Assembly: GCA_027924645.1 (NCBI GenBank)
Contig: BSBN01001149.1
Span: 2,356,001-2,420,000 of the forward strand
Direction of reading: 5' to 3'
Origin: Cunninghamia lanceolata
Taxonomy: Eukaryota; Streptophyta; Pinopsida; Cupressales; Cupressaceae
DNA: 64,000 nt
The notes under the pieces are model-generated. The model saw only the letters and a list, made by a program, of their open reading frames with translations, did no database searches and was not told the DNA's origin. The position numbers were made by a program, and so were the translations under genes. This document shows, piece by piece, positions 48,251-61,124 of this stretch (position 1 is its first letter; each line of letters opens with the position of its first letter).

Positions 48251-50276
48251 TGTTGGTTTTCAGATCAGCAAGCAGTAAACCCTAAAGGTTTGCCATTTCT
48301 CATCATCAAGTCCACTATATGATTCAGCCAACAGAGACAGGAGGTTGTGTGAACATGCCTCCCCTTCACTTCTGGTTCTGCTGTACCAAGGGGTATCCCT
48401 ATATCGAAAGATATAACATGATTTGCTCAAAGCAAAAAGTATAGCTTTTCAACACAAGCATAATGCTCTCATTTCTATACCAAGATCTGTGAGATAAATC
48501 CTAAGCTGACAACATTCTTGGATTATCCATACTGGTTGAAACAGAGAGCACGCAGGGTCCTACTTCTACTCCTACAAGCTAATGGGTGGAGGCAATAAGA
48601 TGGTGAGTGAATGGAGCCATGGGACTTCCCTAGACCCTTTGAACAGACAAGTCCCCAAACCAGTGTCTTATATGGGCAACAAAGTCAAACCTAGAAATGT
48701 GAATGTTTTCTGATGATAACCTAAACTCGTATCCAGGGGACCTAAGAAAATATCACTTCCTTACAACAATATGTCCACAAAAGAGTAATACTCATGATCA
48801 TACTTCATAAATCCTATGACATGACACCCATCCCTATATCTGATTTTGAGCCTATTTAATCTACTCCTTGAGTAGAAGCAGAAAACTAGACATATACTAC
48901 AATGAATGCATACTGAAAAACACAGATATCCTTGATAACCTTATTCAAAAGAGGGAAGACGATACTAGAGGAGACAATCACAAACAAGACACACATGCAG
49001 TGTTTTTCATTTAATTCAACCTGGACAGAACATTATCATACAAAAAAGAAATCATTCACAAACCAGAAACTACTCTATACCCAGACAAAAAACTAGCACT
49101 ATAACAAGATGTGCCTTCCAAAGATGTGAATACCTTATATTCAAAGTCTGAGGGAGAAAACCCAATGAACTCACACTCTCTTGGTAGAGTGGCCATGATT
49201 CCTTTTTAAAGGAGTGAACAAGCTACCGGCCATCTACCTTTGACAGACTTCCTAAATTACATTACATATCCTTACATATTTTGAAAATACAATTAGATCT
49301 TTGGGTCAATTTTTTATAGCTGAAGCAGTCAGAAATCCATGAAAATCTATTATTTATGCAACTTTTTCCTTGATCAGATGAGCGGATTTGATGTTTTAGT
49401 CCACAGCCGTGCTATAGATTCAGTTACTTCAGCATGGAGGAGGGCAGGAATTTTGTTGACAAAGAGTCGCCTCAAGTTTCAAATCTTAGCCATTGATCTC
49501 AGCTTGTCCTTCGCCAGATCGATGCCTTGGAATGATCACCAAACTCAAGAATCCACACTAGCTCCTTTGAAAAGTCCACCACCAATGACATCACACAACA
49601 CTGACAGTATTCTTCCTCTAACTTTTCCCTTTCTGCACAACAGTCCTCGCCACGTGGCACCATCTCATGACATTGCAACTAAAGATGCCTTTAGGCTCTA
49701 TGTGATTGCGCTAAGCCATCCACTTGTGCCCTCTTTACTTGTTCTATGCCCCATGACTGAAATCTTGCCACATGTCACCATGTCGCGCCAGTGCACGGAA
49801 TATTCTATCCTAAAAGATTCCCTTGCGCACTTGCACAATCGTCAGATTTTATCCTTCCTACAGATCTCGACACCTAGCAGCTTATGATTTGTCGATTAGG
49901 ATCCTTGATTGAATGGCTGTAAGACACATTCAATCAACAAATGACACTTCATCGTAGCATCATAGAAGGTCTATGACGTCATTGCTAATGCGGCACAACG
50001 GTGTGATATCCATGTATGTGGCACCCCGACCCCTTAAAAAGACCTTCGAATTCAACTTTTTCAATGCGACAGGGGAAAAGGTAATGTTAGGTAAAGGGGA
50101 CCAGTCCCGCTATGAGATAAAATACTTACGTTACAACTTAAGTGACATGAAACCCCTAGCAAGTGGTCAATAGCATAATAGAACACAAAGTAAAATGAGA
50201 CCACAAGACTTTAAGGAAAATGAAAAACACTTATATGAACACACTTATAGCCCTAAACCTAAATGGGGTACCACTA
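48251..50276 (-). repeat. LTR (left copy) of the 48-54 kb element
   Basis: Begins TGTTGGTTTTCAGATCAGC and ends GGGGTACCACTA, where the expected terminal CA is TA. A 182-codon + strand frame inside it (49339-49887) is broken in the other LTR and is not considered a gene. Confidence 0.85.
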
Positions 50277-51729
50277 GTGGCTCTAGTTGGGGATGCATGC
50301 CTCCTGCAGGCATGGCGAGAACCTCAGATTTCTAGAATGGAGACCAAGTGCCATATCCATTGGGCGACAGAGTCGAGCACTGCACCAACCTACAAACCAC
50401 AAATTACATTTCAAATTGATTTTGGTGGCCCAAGGCCACTAAAAGGAAGAACCAGTACTCCCTCATTCTCTTCTAATTTCTTCGAGTGAAGCCTGAAACA
50501 TTGAGTTGTCTCCAGTACCTTGCCTTGTTGCTGATTGTGCTACTGCCCTTACAATAGAATTAATCTGGCCTTACTATCCATTGCTATAAGCGGGCAAGAT
50601 AAATCCTCATCTAAGAATTGCCTTTCTAATGAGAGCTCCTCTGTAAGAAACATCTCATGATTATAATCTTTTAAAAACTCCCAGGTATCCACCATCATCG
50701 AGCTCAGCAATTTCATCATTGAGTTTATCTTGGTATGCTCTGAGAAAAGGTGTAGAATGTAGCCCATCATTTGAAGCTCCATGGTTACCCAAATAGTTAA
50801 TACTATCCCATGTGTGTGAACATCTACAACTGATCTACTCATCCCTGAATAACAATCATATTTTCCTTCCTCACCAATACAATGAAAATTAAGCACTTCA
50901 ATTCCTGCATTGTGAAGGTGGCCATCATCCTCAAGGAAGTACCCATCTAGCTATATTTCATCATTTGTAAGGCACAGATCTGGATGTTGCACTCCTTGAG
51001 CTATAGTTCCATGTATTTAGAGTGAGGATCTACATATCCACTTCATATAAATATTCATGATTGGCCAGGATATGCCTATTGCTGCAGGACACACCTTTTA
51101 TTTCATCATCTGAAAGGCACCCCGTGTCTACAGCTTTCTCTCCCTAAGGCTAAGTAAGGTCTTTGTTCCCATCATTACAGAATGGACCCACATTGAAAAC
51201 TAGACTCTAGCATTATCCTTTAATGACTGAACAAAGGGCCTCATTAAAACACTTCTAGCCTCAAACAGAATTTGCAGATGTTTGTTTGCCGGCTCAAAAT
51301 TTATTCCACTATATTTTGGCAAACACTTTATAATCTTATTGGGAATAGTATTCTAGTAACCTCTAATTTCCTTGAGATTTAGGGCTTTATGCTTTTCACA
51401 AAATGGCCTTTTCTGGGAACACAACCAAGACTGCTGCTTCATTTGAATCATTTTGAGTGCAAAAGAATGAAATAACTGGAAGTGTTGCTACTCCATACAG
51501 AGTTGACAAATCATCAGGAATGCACCTTTACTTTCTAGATTCATCCCCAACAGAGCACCACACAACCTTTCTTTGATCACACTGAAACAATAGTAAGCAG
51601 AGTCGCCACCCTCCAAAGGGAATTATAAACCATTGTTCTTATGCAAACTCTACACAGGCCAGCACTGGTACTTCAGAGACTCCACGAAAAAAGATGTGAC
51701 AAATTTGTTCCCAGCCAAGTCACCACTTC
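50277..51729 (-). other. Internal region of the 48-54 kb element
   Basis: The region has no recognisable gag, protease or polymerase. A tRNA-like stretch lies on the minus strand near 50375-50297 (GCCCAATGGATATGGC with a D-arm shape), possibly a decayed tRNA or SINE head. No purine tract was found next to the left LTR. Confidence 0.5.
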
Positions 51730-53744
51730 TGTTGGTTTCTAGATCAGCAAGCATTAAACCCTAAAGGTTTTCCATTTCTCATCATCAAGTCCACTATATG
51801 ATTCGGCCAACAAAGATAGGAGGTTGTGTGAATGTGCCTCCCCTTCACTTCTAGTTCTTTCGCACCAAGGGGGTATCCCTATATCGAAAGATATAACATG
51901 ATTCACTCAAAGAAAAAGGTATAGCTTTTCAACACAAGTAGAATGCTTTCATTTCTATACCAAGATATGTGAGATAAATCCTAAGCTGGCAACATTCTTG
52001 GATTATCCATACTGGTTGAAATAGAGAGCACGCGGGGTCCTACTTCTACTCCTACAAGCTAATGGGTGGAAGCGATAAGATGGTGACTGAGCAGAGCCAT
52101 GGGACTTCCCTAAACCCTTTGAACATACAAGTCCCCAGACCAATGTCTTATTTGGGCAACAGAGTCAAACCTAGAAATGTGAATGTTTTCTGATGATAAC
52201 CTAAACTCATATCCAGGGGACCTAAGAAAATATTGCCACCTTACAGCAATATGTCCACAAAAGAGTAATGCTCATGATCATACTTCATAAATCCTATGAC
52301 ATGACACCCCTCCCTATATCTGATTTTGAGCCTATTTAATCTACTCCTTGAGCAGAAGCAGAAAACCAGACATATAGTACAATGAACGCATACTGAAGAA
52401 CACAGATACCCTTGATAACCTTATTCAAAAGAGGGAAGATGATACCAGAGGAGACAATCATGAACAAGACATCCATGCAATGTTTTTTATTTAATTCAAC
52501 CTGGACAGAACATTATCATACAGAAAATAAATTATTCACAAACCAGAAACTGCTCTTTACCCAGACAAAAAACCAACACTGTAACAAGACGTGCCTTCAA
52601 AAGATGTGAATACCTTATATTCAAAGTCTAAGGGAGAAAAACCAATGAACTCACGCTCTCTTGGTAGAATGGCCATGATTCCTTTTTAAAGGAGCGAACA
52701 AGCTACTGGCCATCTACCTCTGACAGACTTCCTAAATTACATTATAGATCCTTACAGATTTTCAAAATATAATTAGATCTTTGGGTCAATTTTTTACAGC
52801 TGAAGTAGTTAGAAATCCTTGAAATCTGCTGTTTATGCAACTTTTTCCTCGATCAGATGAGCAGATTTGATGTTTTAGTCCATGGTCGTGCTACAAACTC
52901 AATCACTTCAGCATAGGGGAGGGCAGGAATTTTGCTGACAAAGAGCCACCTCAAGTTTTGAATCTTAGCCATTGATCCTGGCTTGTCCTTCGCTAGATCG
53001 ATGCCTTGGAATGAATCCCAACCCTAAAAATCCACACTGGCTCCTTTGAAAAGTCCATCGCCAATGACTTCATGCCACGCCGATGGTCTTCTTCCTATGA
53101 CTTTTCCCTTTCTGTGCAGCGGTCCCCACCACGTGGCACCATCTCACGGCATCGCAGCCGAAGATGGCCCACCGCCTTTAGGCTCTGCGCGACTGTGCTA
53201 AGCCATCCACTTGTTCCCTCTTTATTTGTTATGTGCCACGTGTCGCCATGTCACGCCAGTCGATAAAATATTATGTCCAGAAATATTCCCTTGTGCACTT
53301 GCACAACTGTCAGATTTTATCCTTCCTACAGATCTCGACACCTATCAGCTTATGATTTTTTGATTAGGATCCTCAATTGAATGGCTTTAAGCCACATTCA
53401 ATCAACAACTTGCACTTCATCACAACATCGCAGGAGGTCTATGACGTCATTGCTGATGTGGTGCGACGGTGCGATATCCATGTATGTGGCACCCTGACCC
53501 CTTAAAAAGACCTTCGGATTCAACTTTTTCAATGCGATGGGTGAAAAGGTAATGTTAGGTAAAGGGGACCGGTCACCCTACTAGCTAAAAGACTTAAGTT
53601 ACAACTTAAGTGACCAGAAACCCCTAGCAAGCGATCAACAGCAGAATAGAACACAAAGTAAAATGAGACTGCAGGACTTTAAGGAAAATGAAAAGCACTT
53701 GTATGAACACACTTAAAGCCCTAAACCTAAGTGGGGTACCACCA
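51730..53744 (-). repeat. LTR (right copy) of the 48-54 kb element
   Basis: Begins TGTTGGTTTCTAGATCAGC and ends GGGGTACCACCA. It differs from the left copy by scattered, mostly transition-type changes and small indels. Confidence 0.85.
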
Positions 53745-54192
53745 CCTCCCATAAACCGCCCTCCAAATCTACCTCCACACAAACCCTAAGCTTAGACCCT
53801 GAAACCCCATTGACAAGGGTCTCATCTACCCCAATGAAGGATCCTAAGGCGTCCCCCAATACTCTAAGGGATTCCAAGTTCTAATACTTGGTAGGGAGGT
53901 TGGTGAGCATGATCCACATGAGGACCTTGCTCACTCTATGATTTAAGGGATTGAAGTGTAGTTTCCAATTAGTAAAAAAAAAACCATAGCCCTTGAAAAA
54001 ATGTGGTTCCCCATGCAATATTTTAGTTTTCAATTCAGAGTCACTGCATTCTAACAATAAAAAGTCATTAGGGAGTTGTTTAAGGGTTACCTTGGTTCCA
54101 AAAGCTTGAATCCACCATTCATGCAATCATTCCCATGGAAACCCTTGGCCCATCCACTTCGCAAACAAAGCTTTTTCCCTTAATCGATCCAT
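53745..54192 (-). pseudogene. LINE ORF1 N-terminal part, DUF4283 domain
   Basis: The start is taken at ATG 54192-54190 (MDRLREKALFAKWMGQGFPW). The domain follows with WWIQAFGTKVTLKQLPNDFL, LHGEPHFFKGYGFFF and VLMWIMLTNLPTKY, the usual DUF4283 pattern (F..W..F.P......V.VWV.LP.LP..Y) of plant LINE ORF1, an RNA-binding-type protein. A TGA falls after GQGFPWE and other stops follow. The frame runs into the LTR insertion at 53749. Further upstream, a Cys-containing frame near 54460-54280 (RNSRLCLKCKFNPV) may be part of the same ORF or the LINE leader. Confidence 0.75.
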
Positions 54193-54648
54193 CTCTATTT
54201 TTAAAATATGTTGAGGGATAGAGACCATCTTTCTCTTCCCCATCTTGTTTGTGCTGCCAACCCCCTACTGCTCTTTCATTTCTTTTAACATACCGCTTCC
54301 TCCAATGCCCTTCCTTCTTGAAATTTCTCCATCCTTTGTTCGTTTGATGGGTCTGTTAGAAACACATCAGGGAATCTGCAACAAACTCCCTCCTGCCTTT
54401 CCCTAACAGGATTGAATTTACACTTGAGGCACAGTCGGGAATTCCTATCTTCGAAAGTCTCCATCGATCTCTGTAATGCCAGTTTTTCAATGTTCTGTTG
54501 TGAGTCATATCTTCTTTTCTAAGTTTCCTAAGAATTTACCCCCATGCTACTATTTGATCTTTAATTATTGCTTTTTCATGTTGGTAAATTATTTTAACTA
54601 CTAGGTAATTTATTTATTTCTATAGATTTTTTAAGTATGTCACTGTTT
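54193..54648 (-). other. LINE leader and flank
   Basis: Sequence between LINE ORF1 and the next LTR element. The minus-strand frame starting near 54467 (METFEDRNSRLCLKCKFN) is short and soon interrupted. No other feature. Confidence 0.4.
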
Positions 54649-54653
54649 AGGGG

Positions 54654-55853
54654 AAAATTGGATTTGTTAATCTTTTAGTGTTTTAGATGTTTAAATCCAC
54701 CTCTCCACTAAACATTAAAGGATCTAGGGTCAAGTGGCGAGCACTATCATACCCTAGGTCACTTACCAATGTAGGAAAACTTGGATTAGGGAATTTAATT
54801 ATTAATTTTCCTTCTCTTATGCCCAATTAACCATTAAAACCCTAATTATGCAAATACGACAACAAATTGATGAATGATAGAAAAAAAAAGCTCTTGCAGA
54901 TAGGAGTAAAATTTCAAATTACAGAATACCTATTTTTGGGGTTCTGAAGTGGAATAGTCGGGGACACTGGAGTAGGTGCCTAAGTCCAAGGTGCTAGTTT
55001 CTTTGCGAAATCCAGACCTCCTTCTGACACTAATCAGCCCTGTAACTTCTATTTTCTGAAACTCGGATGCGGAGGATACTAGAGCGAGTGCCCAAGTCCT
55101 AGAAGTGCTCCGACGTCCTACAACTCTTCAGATCTTGAATCCTTGATGCTTGCCAGTCCTTCGTGCAACTCCACTTTTCCCAAATGCGACACCTGTAACC
55201 TACAATCACAAGACTTGGTTTGGGGGTTGTGGTGTTTAGAGGCTTGCCTCAGTCAAGCCCCGGAGGACACTTAAGTCTCTGAACACCATTGTCAGATAAA
55301 GAGTGTGTGCCCTTGTGAGGCAGAGGCCAAAAAACAAAGGAATCAATGATGAAAACACAATATTATGTCACCTTGTAGTGAAGCTCTCATGGGAGGAAGA
55401 TGTTCTTCATGCCATGAGGAAATTGATGCTCAAATCTATAAATATCAACACACAAAACATAAAAGTATGCTCTTGCAACACAATAAAATCCTTGAATCAC
55501 CTTGAGAACACTTGAACATCACAATTGCTATCTAATTGAAATCTAGTTTTCAAATGAATGCCTAAGCATGTTTATATATGCATCTATAAACACTCCCACC
55601 AAGGTTTTCAAAATTCAAACTTACCGTGTTGGCAAAGGGACCTAATAACAGTCACAAACTGACACCCAAAAATTAGGTCTGCCCCAAGGGTACGGCTCAA
55701 GGGGTCCACCTAGGTCCAATTTGCCATGGAACTTAGGTCTCATTCCATCAGGGTGTCAAAATATGAGCTAAAATGTCCTAAATGCATGCTAAAGACCTGG
55801 GAGCTAAACCTTATGAGGGAAAAGCCCCCAAGGGGACATTTTTCGATGTTACA
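54654..55853 (-). repeat. 3' LTR of the Ty3-type element
   Basis: On the + strand it begins TGTTTAGGGGAAAATTGG and ends TTTTTCGATGTTACA. It is about 66 bp shorter than the other LTR, mainly through a deletion where the partner has a stretch around 62160-62230. Confidence 0.9.
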
Positions 55854-55868
55854 TTCAGCCCCCACTTT
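55854..55868 (-). promoter_or_regulatory. Polypurine tract
   Basis: On the minus strand AAAGTGGGGGCTGAA directly precedes the 3' LTR. It is the site expected for plus-strand priming, typical of plant Ty3-type elements. Confidence 0.7.
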
Positions 55869-57613
55869 AATGTATGTATAAACGCGAGGCCAATACATGC
55901 ATTAAAGTAAGCTCACAAACATAGCAAACACATCAAACATGAAGAAGACACGCCAATCACATAGAAGACAGTAATAGGCACGTAAAACACGGAGAAGACA
56001 GTCAATGCATAGAAGACACATTAATGCATGGAAGACAGAAATGATATCTTTTCTTTTCTTTTTCTCATATATATGAAATGCAAATGCAAGTACAGGAAAG
56101 TAAACAAACCTCCCATAATACAGGATGCACTCATCAAACAAGTCTTTAACCTATATATGGGGCAACACACACGCAAGATACACAAAACCTCCCAAAATGT
56201 AGGATGCACTCATCGAGCAAGTCTTTAGACTGCATATGGGGAAACAAACACACCAAACACACACACTTGAAGACACAAAGAAAACACAAAAGACGGGCGA
56301 TGGAGTGTACCTATTTCTAGGTCCAACACCATCTCAGACACATTACAGGCACACATCGACGATTGGGCTTCGCCACAACAATCGTTGAAAACACACTTAA
56401 GGATTGAGTTAGTCACAGAACCGCTCCCTACCTCCGCAGAAGACTTTTGAAAATGCAACCCCCCCACGTCATGAAGACGCCTTATAGTGAAAAGGAAGCA
56501 TGGCATACCACCCCACCCATGTCACAGAGACACCTTATAGTGAAAAGGAGGTATGAGATCAAAAGTATACAACCCCACCCACATCACGGAGATGCCTTAT
56601 GGTGAAAAGGAGGTATACGCAATAGATAGATAGATTGATTGCAAACAAACTTAGGATGCAGGAAGTACTCATCGTACTAGCCTACACCTGAGGACAAGCA
56701 CGTAGCTAACATCTACAATAGATAGATTACCTTATATGCCCCCACCTTAAGGTGGTTGATATCATACATTGATATCAAGCATGTTAAGGTAGGAAGAAAA
56801 CACACAAGGGAACACAACTTTCGCAAAGCCCATGCCCCCCAGAGGTGACATGTACTTTACGATTGCCAAATGTTCCCATAAACACATCCCTGCAAGAAAC
56901 ATGTTAGTGTCTACAACATCATGATAAACAAAAACATCAATGCATATGATTAACCACACAAAGAGCCAAGGTTATACAATGAATTCAGAGTTCGAGGATA
57001 ACCATAGGGCTATATCATGAAGCTCTCCGAATCGAGTACCGGAAAGGCTAGATTCAAAGACAAACAAAGGTGCATAGAGTAGTAGTATTGTTAAGGTTTG
57101 TAAATGCGATAGAAACATCATCAAATTCACTACATGGAAAGCACGAGTGCTTCCACTAGTCAAGCATCGGATAAGATATACAACCCCATTGTCACATTAG
57201 GAACTAAGTCCATTTTTTGATTGCTCTCGAAAGGGACACTAGGTCCACATTAGTATAAATGTTTGTCCTCATCTGCCCGCTAGATGGAAACACTAGAGGA
57301 AGGGAACAATAAATAAGAGAGGAGAAACAAGTGTCTTAGGGACAGCCACGTAGGAGGGTGACCCCAAGTCACCAACCACGATGCTATGTCCACAAGACAC
57401 AACACACAACAATGAAATCAGAGAGAGAGGCAATATAGAAGAATGATGATACAAATAGAAGGTCACAATAGAGGCAGTCTCCTGGTATCCCAAACCTTAT
57501 GGGAGAATCCGAGGTCATCCCAGGAGGCCTAAACAACACATAACACATCACAAGGGAAGCACATCACAAGAAAGATAAAGGGTTAGAGATACTTACCTGT
57601 TAGGGTACCACCG
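55869..57613 (-). other. Non-coding 3' interior of the Ty3-type element with local repeats
   Basis: Where reverse transcriptase and integrase would be expected there is only stop-rich sequence. It includes a repeat of CATAGAAGACA phrases (55930-56040), an 82 bp duplication starting AAACCTCCCA (about 56105 and 56187), and three units of CACGGAGATGCCTTATGGTG plus GAAAAGGAGGTAT type (56459-56613). Confidence 0.65.
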
Positions 57614-59650
57614 TTAAGAACCTACATATTTATGGTGTTTTGATCTTGTTGAATTAACATTAAGTGTAGGATAACGAGAGGCTTTCTTTTCTTTAAAAGG
57701 ATTATATGCAATGCCGCTTGAGTAATGTGTTGAAGCAGATTCAATAGCTACTCAAATCCCTTTTTGATTTACACCACATCCCTTACCTTCATATTCACAA
57801 TTGTTATAAAGGATTTTAAATCCTCAACCATAAATGGATGTCATTTCCTTAGAAGATGGTGAAGCCTCATAGGTGTCATAATTTGTAGTGTAAGTGAGAG
57901 TATTGTTTTTATCTTTGAAAGATTGCTTAGGTGAGATCGATGCCACTTTTGATGTGTCAAGGCTAATTTTATACTCCCCCATACTGCAAGGATTAAAATC
58001 TAATGATCCCCAATTATCACCAAAGAGTGCATTCGATGGTATAGAATCTTTCACAACATTATTCGTGGCTAGAGGCTTTGATGAATTAGCTTGTAAATTG
58101 TTTAAGCTCATATGATTGTAAGTTGGTTTTTGTGTTTCAATGTGTAAACAGTTATCTGGTTTAGGATCAACATGAATAGTATGAAGTCTACCTTTGAATA
58201 TAAATTTGATTGAACGATGCAAGGTGGAAGGAATTGTCCCCAATGCATGAATCCAAGGTCTACCAAGAATCATGTTGTAAGATAAAGAACAAGGCATGAC
58301 ATGAATCAGGGTAGGCATAAGCATGGATCCTATTTGTATAGGTAGAGTTATAGTGCCCACGGATTGTCATCCAACATTATCAAAGCCATGAATGCTAATA
58401 CCATTTGGTATGATTTGTGATGTGTCAACCTTGATTTTGTGTAGTAGGTCAATGCTACAAACATTAAGAGCCGATCCATTGTCGATCATAACACGTTTGA
58501 CCAATGTTTTATTTATTATGATAGAGATTATAAGCAGATCATATTGGTTTTGAACTTTAATTGACGGTAATTCCTGTGGTTGAAAGAGAATATCTGTCTT
58601 TGTCGCGTGCATACTATCCAATATGGCTGCTACATCATTCGGCTTAACAACAAGTGGCACAATCACCTTTTGTAAAGCTTCTTGGAGCATTCCATGGTAT
58701 GTAGGCGATGTTTGTATTAAATCCCAAAGAGAGATCTTAGCTGGAGTAGCACGGAGCTGTTTGACAAGATCATACTCTTGACCACTTTTATGAGTAAGGC
58801 AAGGTGTTGGAGGGAGCATAGGTTGAGAACAGGGAAGAGAGATAGGCACATGCAGTGCTTGGTTACTTTTCTTGTTATTATAGGTGTTGTATGTGTAAGC
58901 AATCACATTGTGGTGTGGTTGTTGTAACACATTTTGAACACCTTGACTCGGTTTAGCCATTTGTTGTGCATATTTATAGATGTAATCTAGGGGTCGACCT
59001 TGAACAATAATTACGAGCTTTAAGCAAGAGGGTGCACTAGGTGCCCCTCGGACAACCATCTTAGGGATATTGCTACAAGGTCTATTAATGACAATTGAAT
59101 TAACATTGTTTCCCTCTTGATTGTACCCAACATCCACCCCTAAAGGATTTAATGTGAGAGACCTTTTCGCATCCACTAATGCTACATCTTGGCCAGGGAG
59201 AGCAGTGGGACGAGAGGAAGGTACAATATTGATAGGAAGATTAGGTGTTAAATCATTGATAGGGCTATCCATTGTCTTCTCATCTAATGTTCTTTGTCTT
59301 TCAACTATAGGAGAAAGAGGATAACTTATGGAATCATCATCATCATTATCACCATATGCTTTAGCTATTAAATCCAAAGCATTAAGAGAACTTTCACTCT
59401 CATCATTCTCAATGTGTTTTGTCAAATCTCCTATGACCCAAGGGTATGTATTCATGAGAGAAGTGCAGTTGTCAAAATTAGATACATAGTCAAGGATTTC
59501 AAATGAGGAGCATTTAAATATATCCTTGTGATACATAGCTTGTAAATAAGTGAGCACATGAGGATTCATATTAAGAAATTTGTAGAAACTCTCGAAGTTT
59601 TTAATATATGCATGTAAAGATACCAAAGAAAAATGAGATGAAGATGCCAT
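57614..59650 (-). pseudogene. gag-like and retropepsin ORF of the Ty3-type element
   Basis: ATG 59650 starts a frame kept without indel to TAA 57616-57614. The first 380 residues are gag-like and hydrophilic. The aspartic protease follows with the active-site box VMIDNGSALNVC near residue 387 (DNG, as in many plant Ty3-type proteases), then GISIHGF and the downstream ILGRPWIHALGTIPSTLH box. The end has a G-patch-like YEGKGCGVNQKGI. Three internal stops are all TGA (58369-58367, 57826-57824, 57754-57752). No reverse transcriptase follows. The protein would process gag in virus-like particles, but this copy is inactive. Confidence 0.8.
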
Positions 59651-61124
59651 AAATAAATATCTTGTAACATCAATGCAAAATCAGATTTTAAGATCTTTTC
59701 AAAAGTTTGCAAGAGACAAGTGCAAAACTATATGCACAAACAACCTAAAATGCTTGATTTTTCGATACTTTTTCAATACAAATGAATGAACCAAAGGGTG
59801 TTATAAGGATTTCAGTCAAGGGAAGAAATTTATTTGTCTGATATCAGTCCAAAACAGCAATAAGATCACTCTCAACACACTCTTGATGCGATTTCAAGTT
59901 GATGCCAAGTCAAAATATAGTGAAAATATGTCAAAATAGGCACTTTTTTCACCAAAACTTAATGCAAGAGAGCATAACAAAGGATGTTGTGAGGAAAATT
60001 ATGATGGAAATAAAATAATATCAGTAATAACAGCCACTTTGTGTCAAAATATCCACTACAACATGCTTTTGGTGCCACTTAAAGTCAAACCCTAGTGAAA
60101 ATATAGCAAAAATAGGCTATTTTTCACGGTTTTTCAACTCCAAGACCTAGCCAAAGGGGTCTTGTAAGGAATTTTAGGAGGTACAGGAAATAATATCAAT
60201 AATATCAGTCACCTCAATCGATAAAGTTAATCACAACATGCTTGGAGTGCAAACTAGGTCAAACCCTAGGGCAAAAATAGTAAAAATGTGTAGTTTTTTA
60301 CGAAATTTTCACTACAAGAGCCCGTTAAAAGGGTGTTGTGAAGATTTTTATGAGGGGAAGAAAATTATTACCCTGATAATAGAAAAATAATTCTAAAATA
60401 CCTTTCACAACACACCTATGGTGCAAGTTTATAAAGTTGATAAGGCCAAATTTAGTGAAAATCGTTGTTTTCGAAGCCCTAGGTTTGAGATCTTGGGACA
60501 AAATGCTATGTGAATGTTTTGAAGTCTGATTTTTAATGGAAATTAAATACTCTTAGATCTGAAAATAATTTTCAAGCTTAAACATGCAAAATGCCCATGC
60601 AAATTTAATGAAAATGCATCAAAATTACTAGTTTTTGTTGAAATTTTCTATGCAAAATTGCAAATATTTTAAATCTAAATGTAAATTTACACTAAAATGC
60701 AACACTACAGCCAAATGAAAATTTGACTGAGCCTCTAAAATCAGTAGAAAAACTTGAGAAAAGATATTACCTACTAACCCTAGATTTTGGAATTACTAGG
60801 TTATATAAAATTGTCAAAATTTCCACAAAACCCTAGCAATTAAATGATGAAAATGCAAAGTAAAGTTTTGAATTTTTGCATTTTTCTATAATTTATATCA
60901 GATCTGATGCAAAAATCATGAATTAGGAAAATTTAGGAAGAATTGATGCAATTTAGTAAGCCCAACAATGCAATTTTTTTGAATTTTCCAAATTTTTTAA
61001 TTTTTTTGAATTTTTCGCAATGCAATAAAATGAATGACTATATGAATGAATGAAATCAATCCAAATTTGAAGACACACACTTAGCAAGTTGCAATTTAAG
61101 TCCAAAAACACAGGCTCACCAAAA
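59651..61124 (-). other. 5' leader of the Ty3-type element with tandem repeats
   Basis: Untranslated leader between the 5' LTR and the gag-like start. From about 59873 to 60460 it holds roughly four diverged units of 150-185 bp sharing CACAACATGCTTGG, GTCAAACCCTAG and GAAAATATGTCAAAATAGGC. The primer-site candidate (GGCTCACCA on the + strand, 61113-61121) is at the right end. Confidence 0.65.

Larger units (their letters stand above)
48251..53744 (-). mobile_element. Non-autonomous LTR retrotransposon with 2.0 kb LTRs
   Basis: Two direct repeats of 2026 bp (48251-50276) and 2015 bp (51730-53744) begin TGTTGG and end GTACCAC(C/T)A. They are flanked by the target duplication CCTCC (48246-48250 and 53745-53749). 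The internal region is only 1453 bp. A primer-site-like TGGTGACTTGG on the minus strand (51725-51715), four bases inside the right LTR, and a GGTGGCGACTCTGC phrase near 51600 suggest minus orientation. The one internal open frame (50896-50549 minus, GMSRSVVDVHTHGIV) resembles no gag or pol domain. Large LTRs with a short non-coding interior fit the LARD type of element, mobilised by proteins from elsewhere. Confidence 0.85.

Noticed and set aside
49339..49887. 182-codon + strand frame with a plausible ATG
   Set aside because: It lies inside an LTR; the matching stretch of the second LTR (about 52840-53390) is interrupted and no domain is recognisable.
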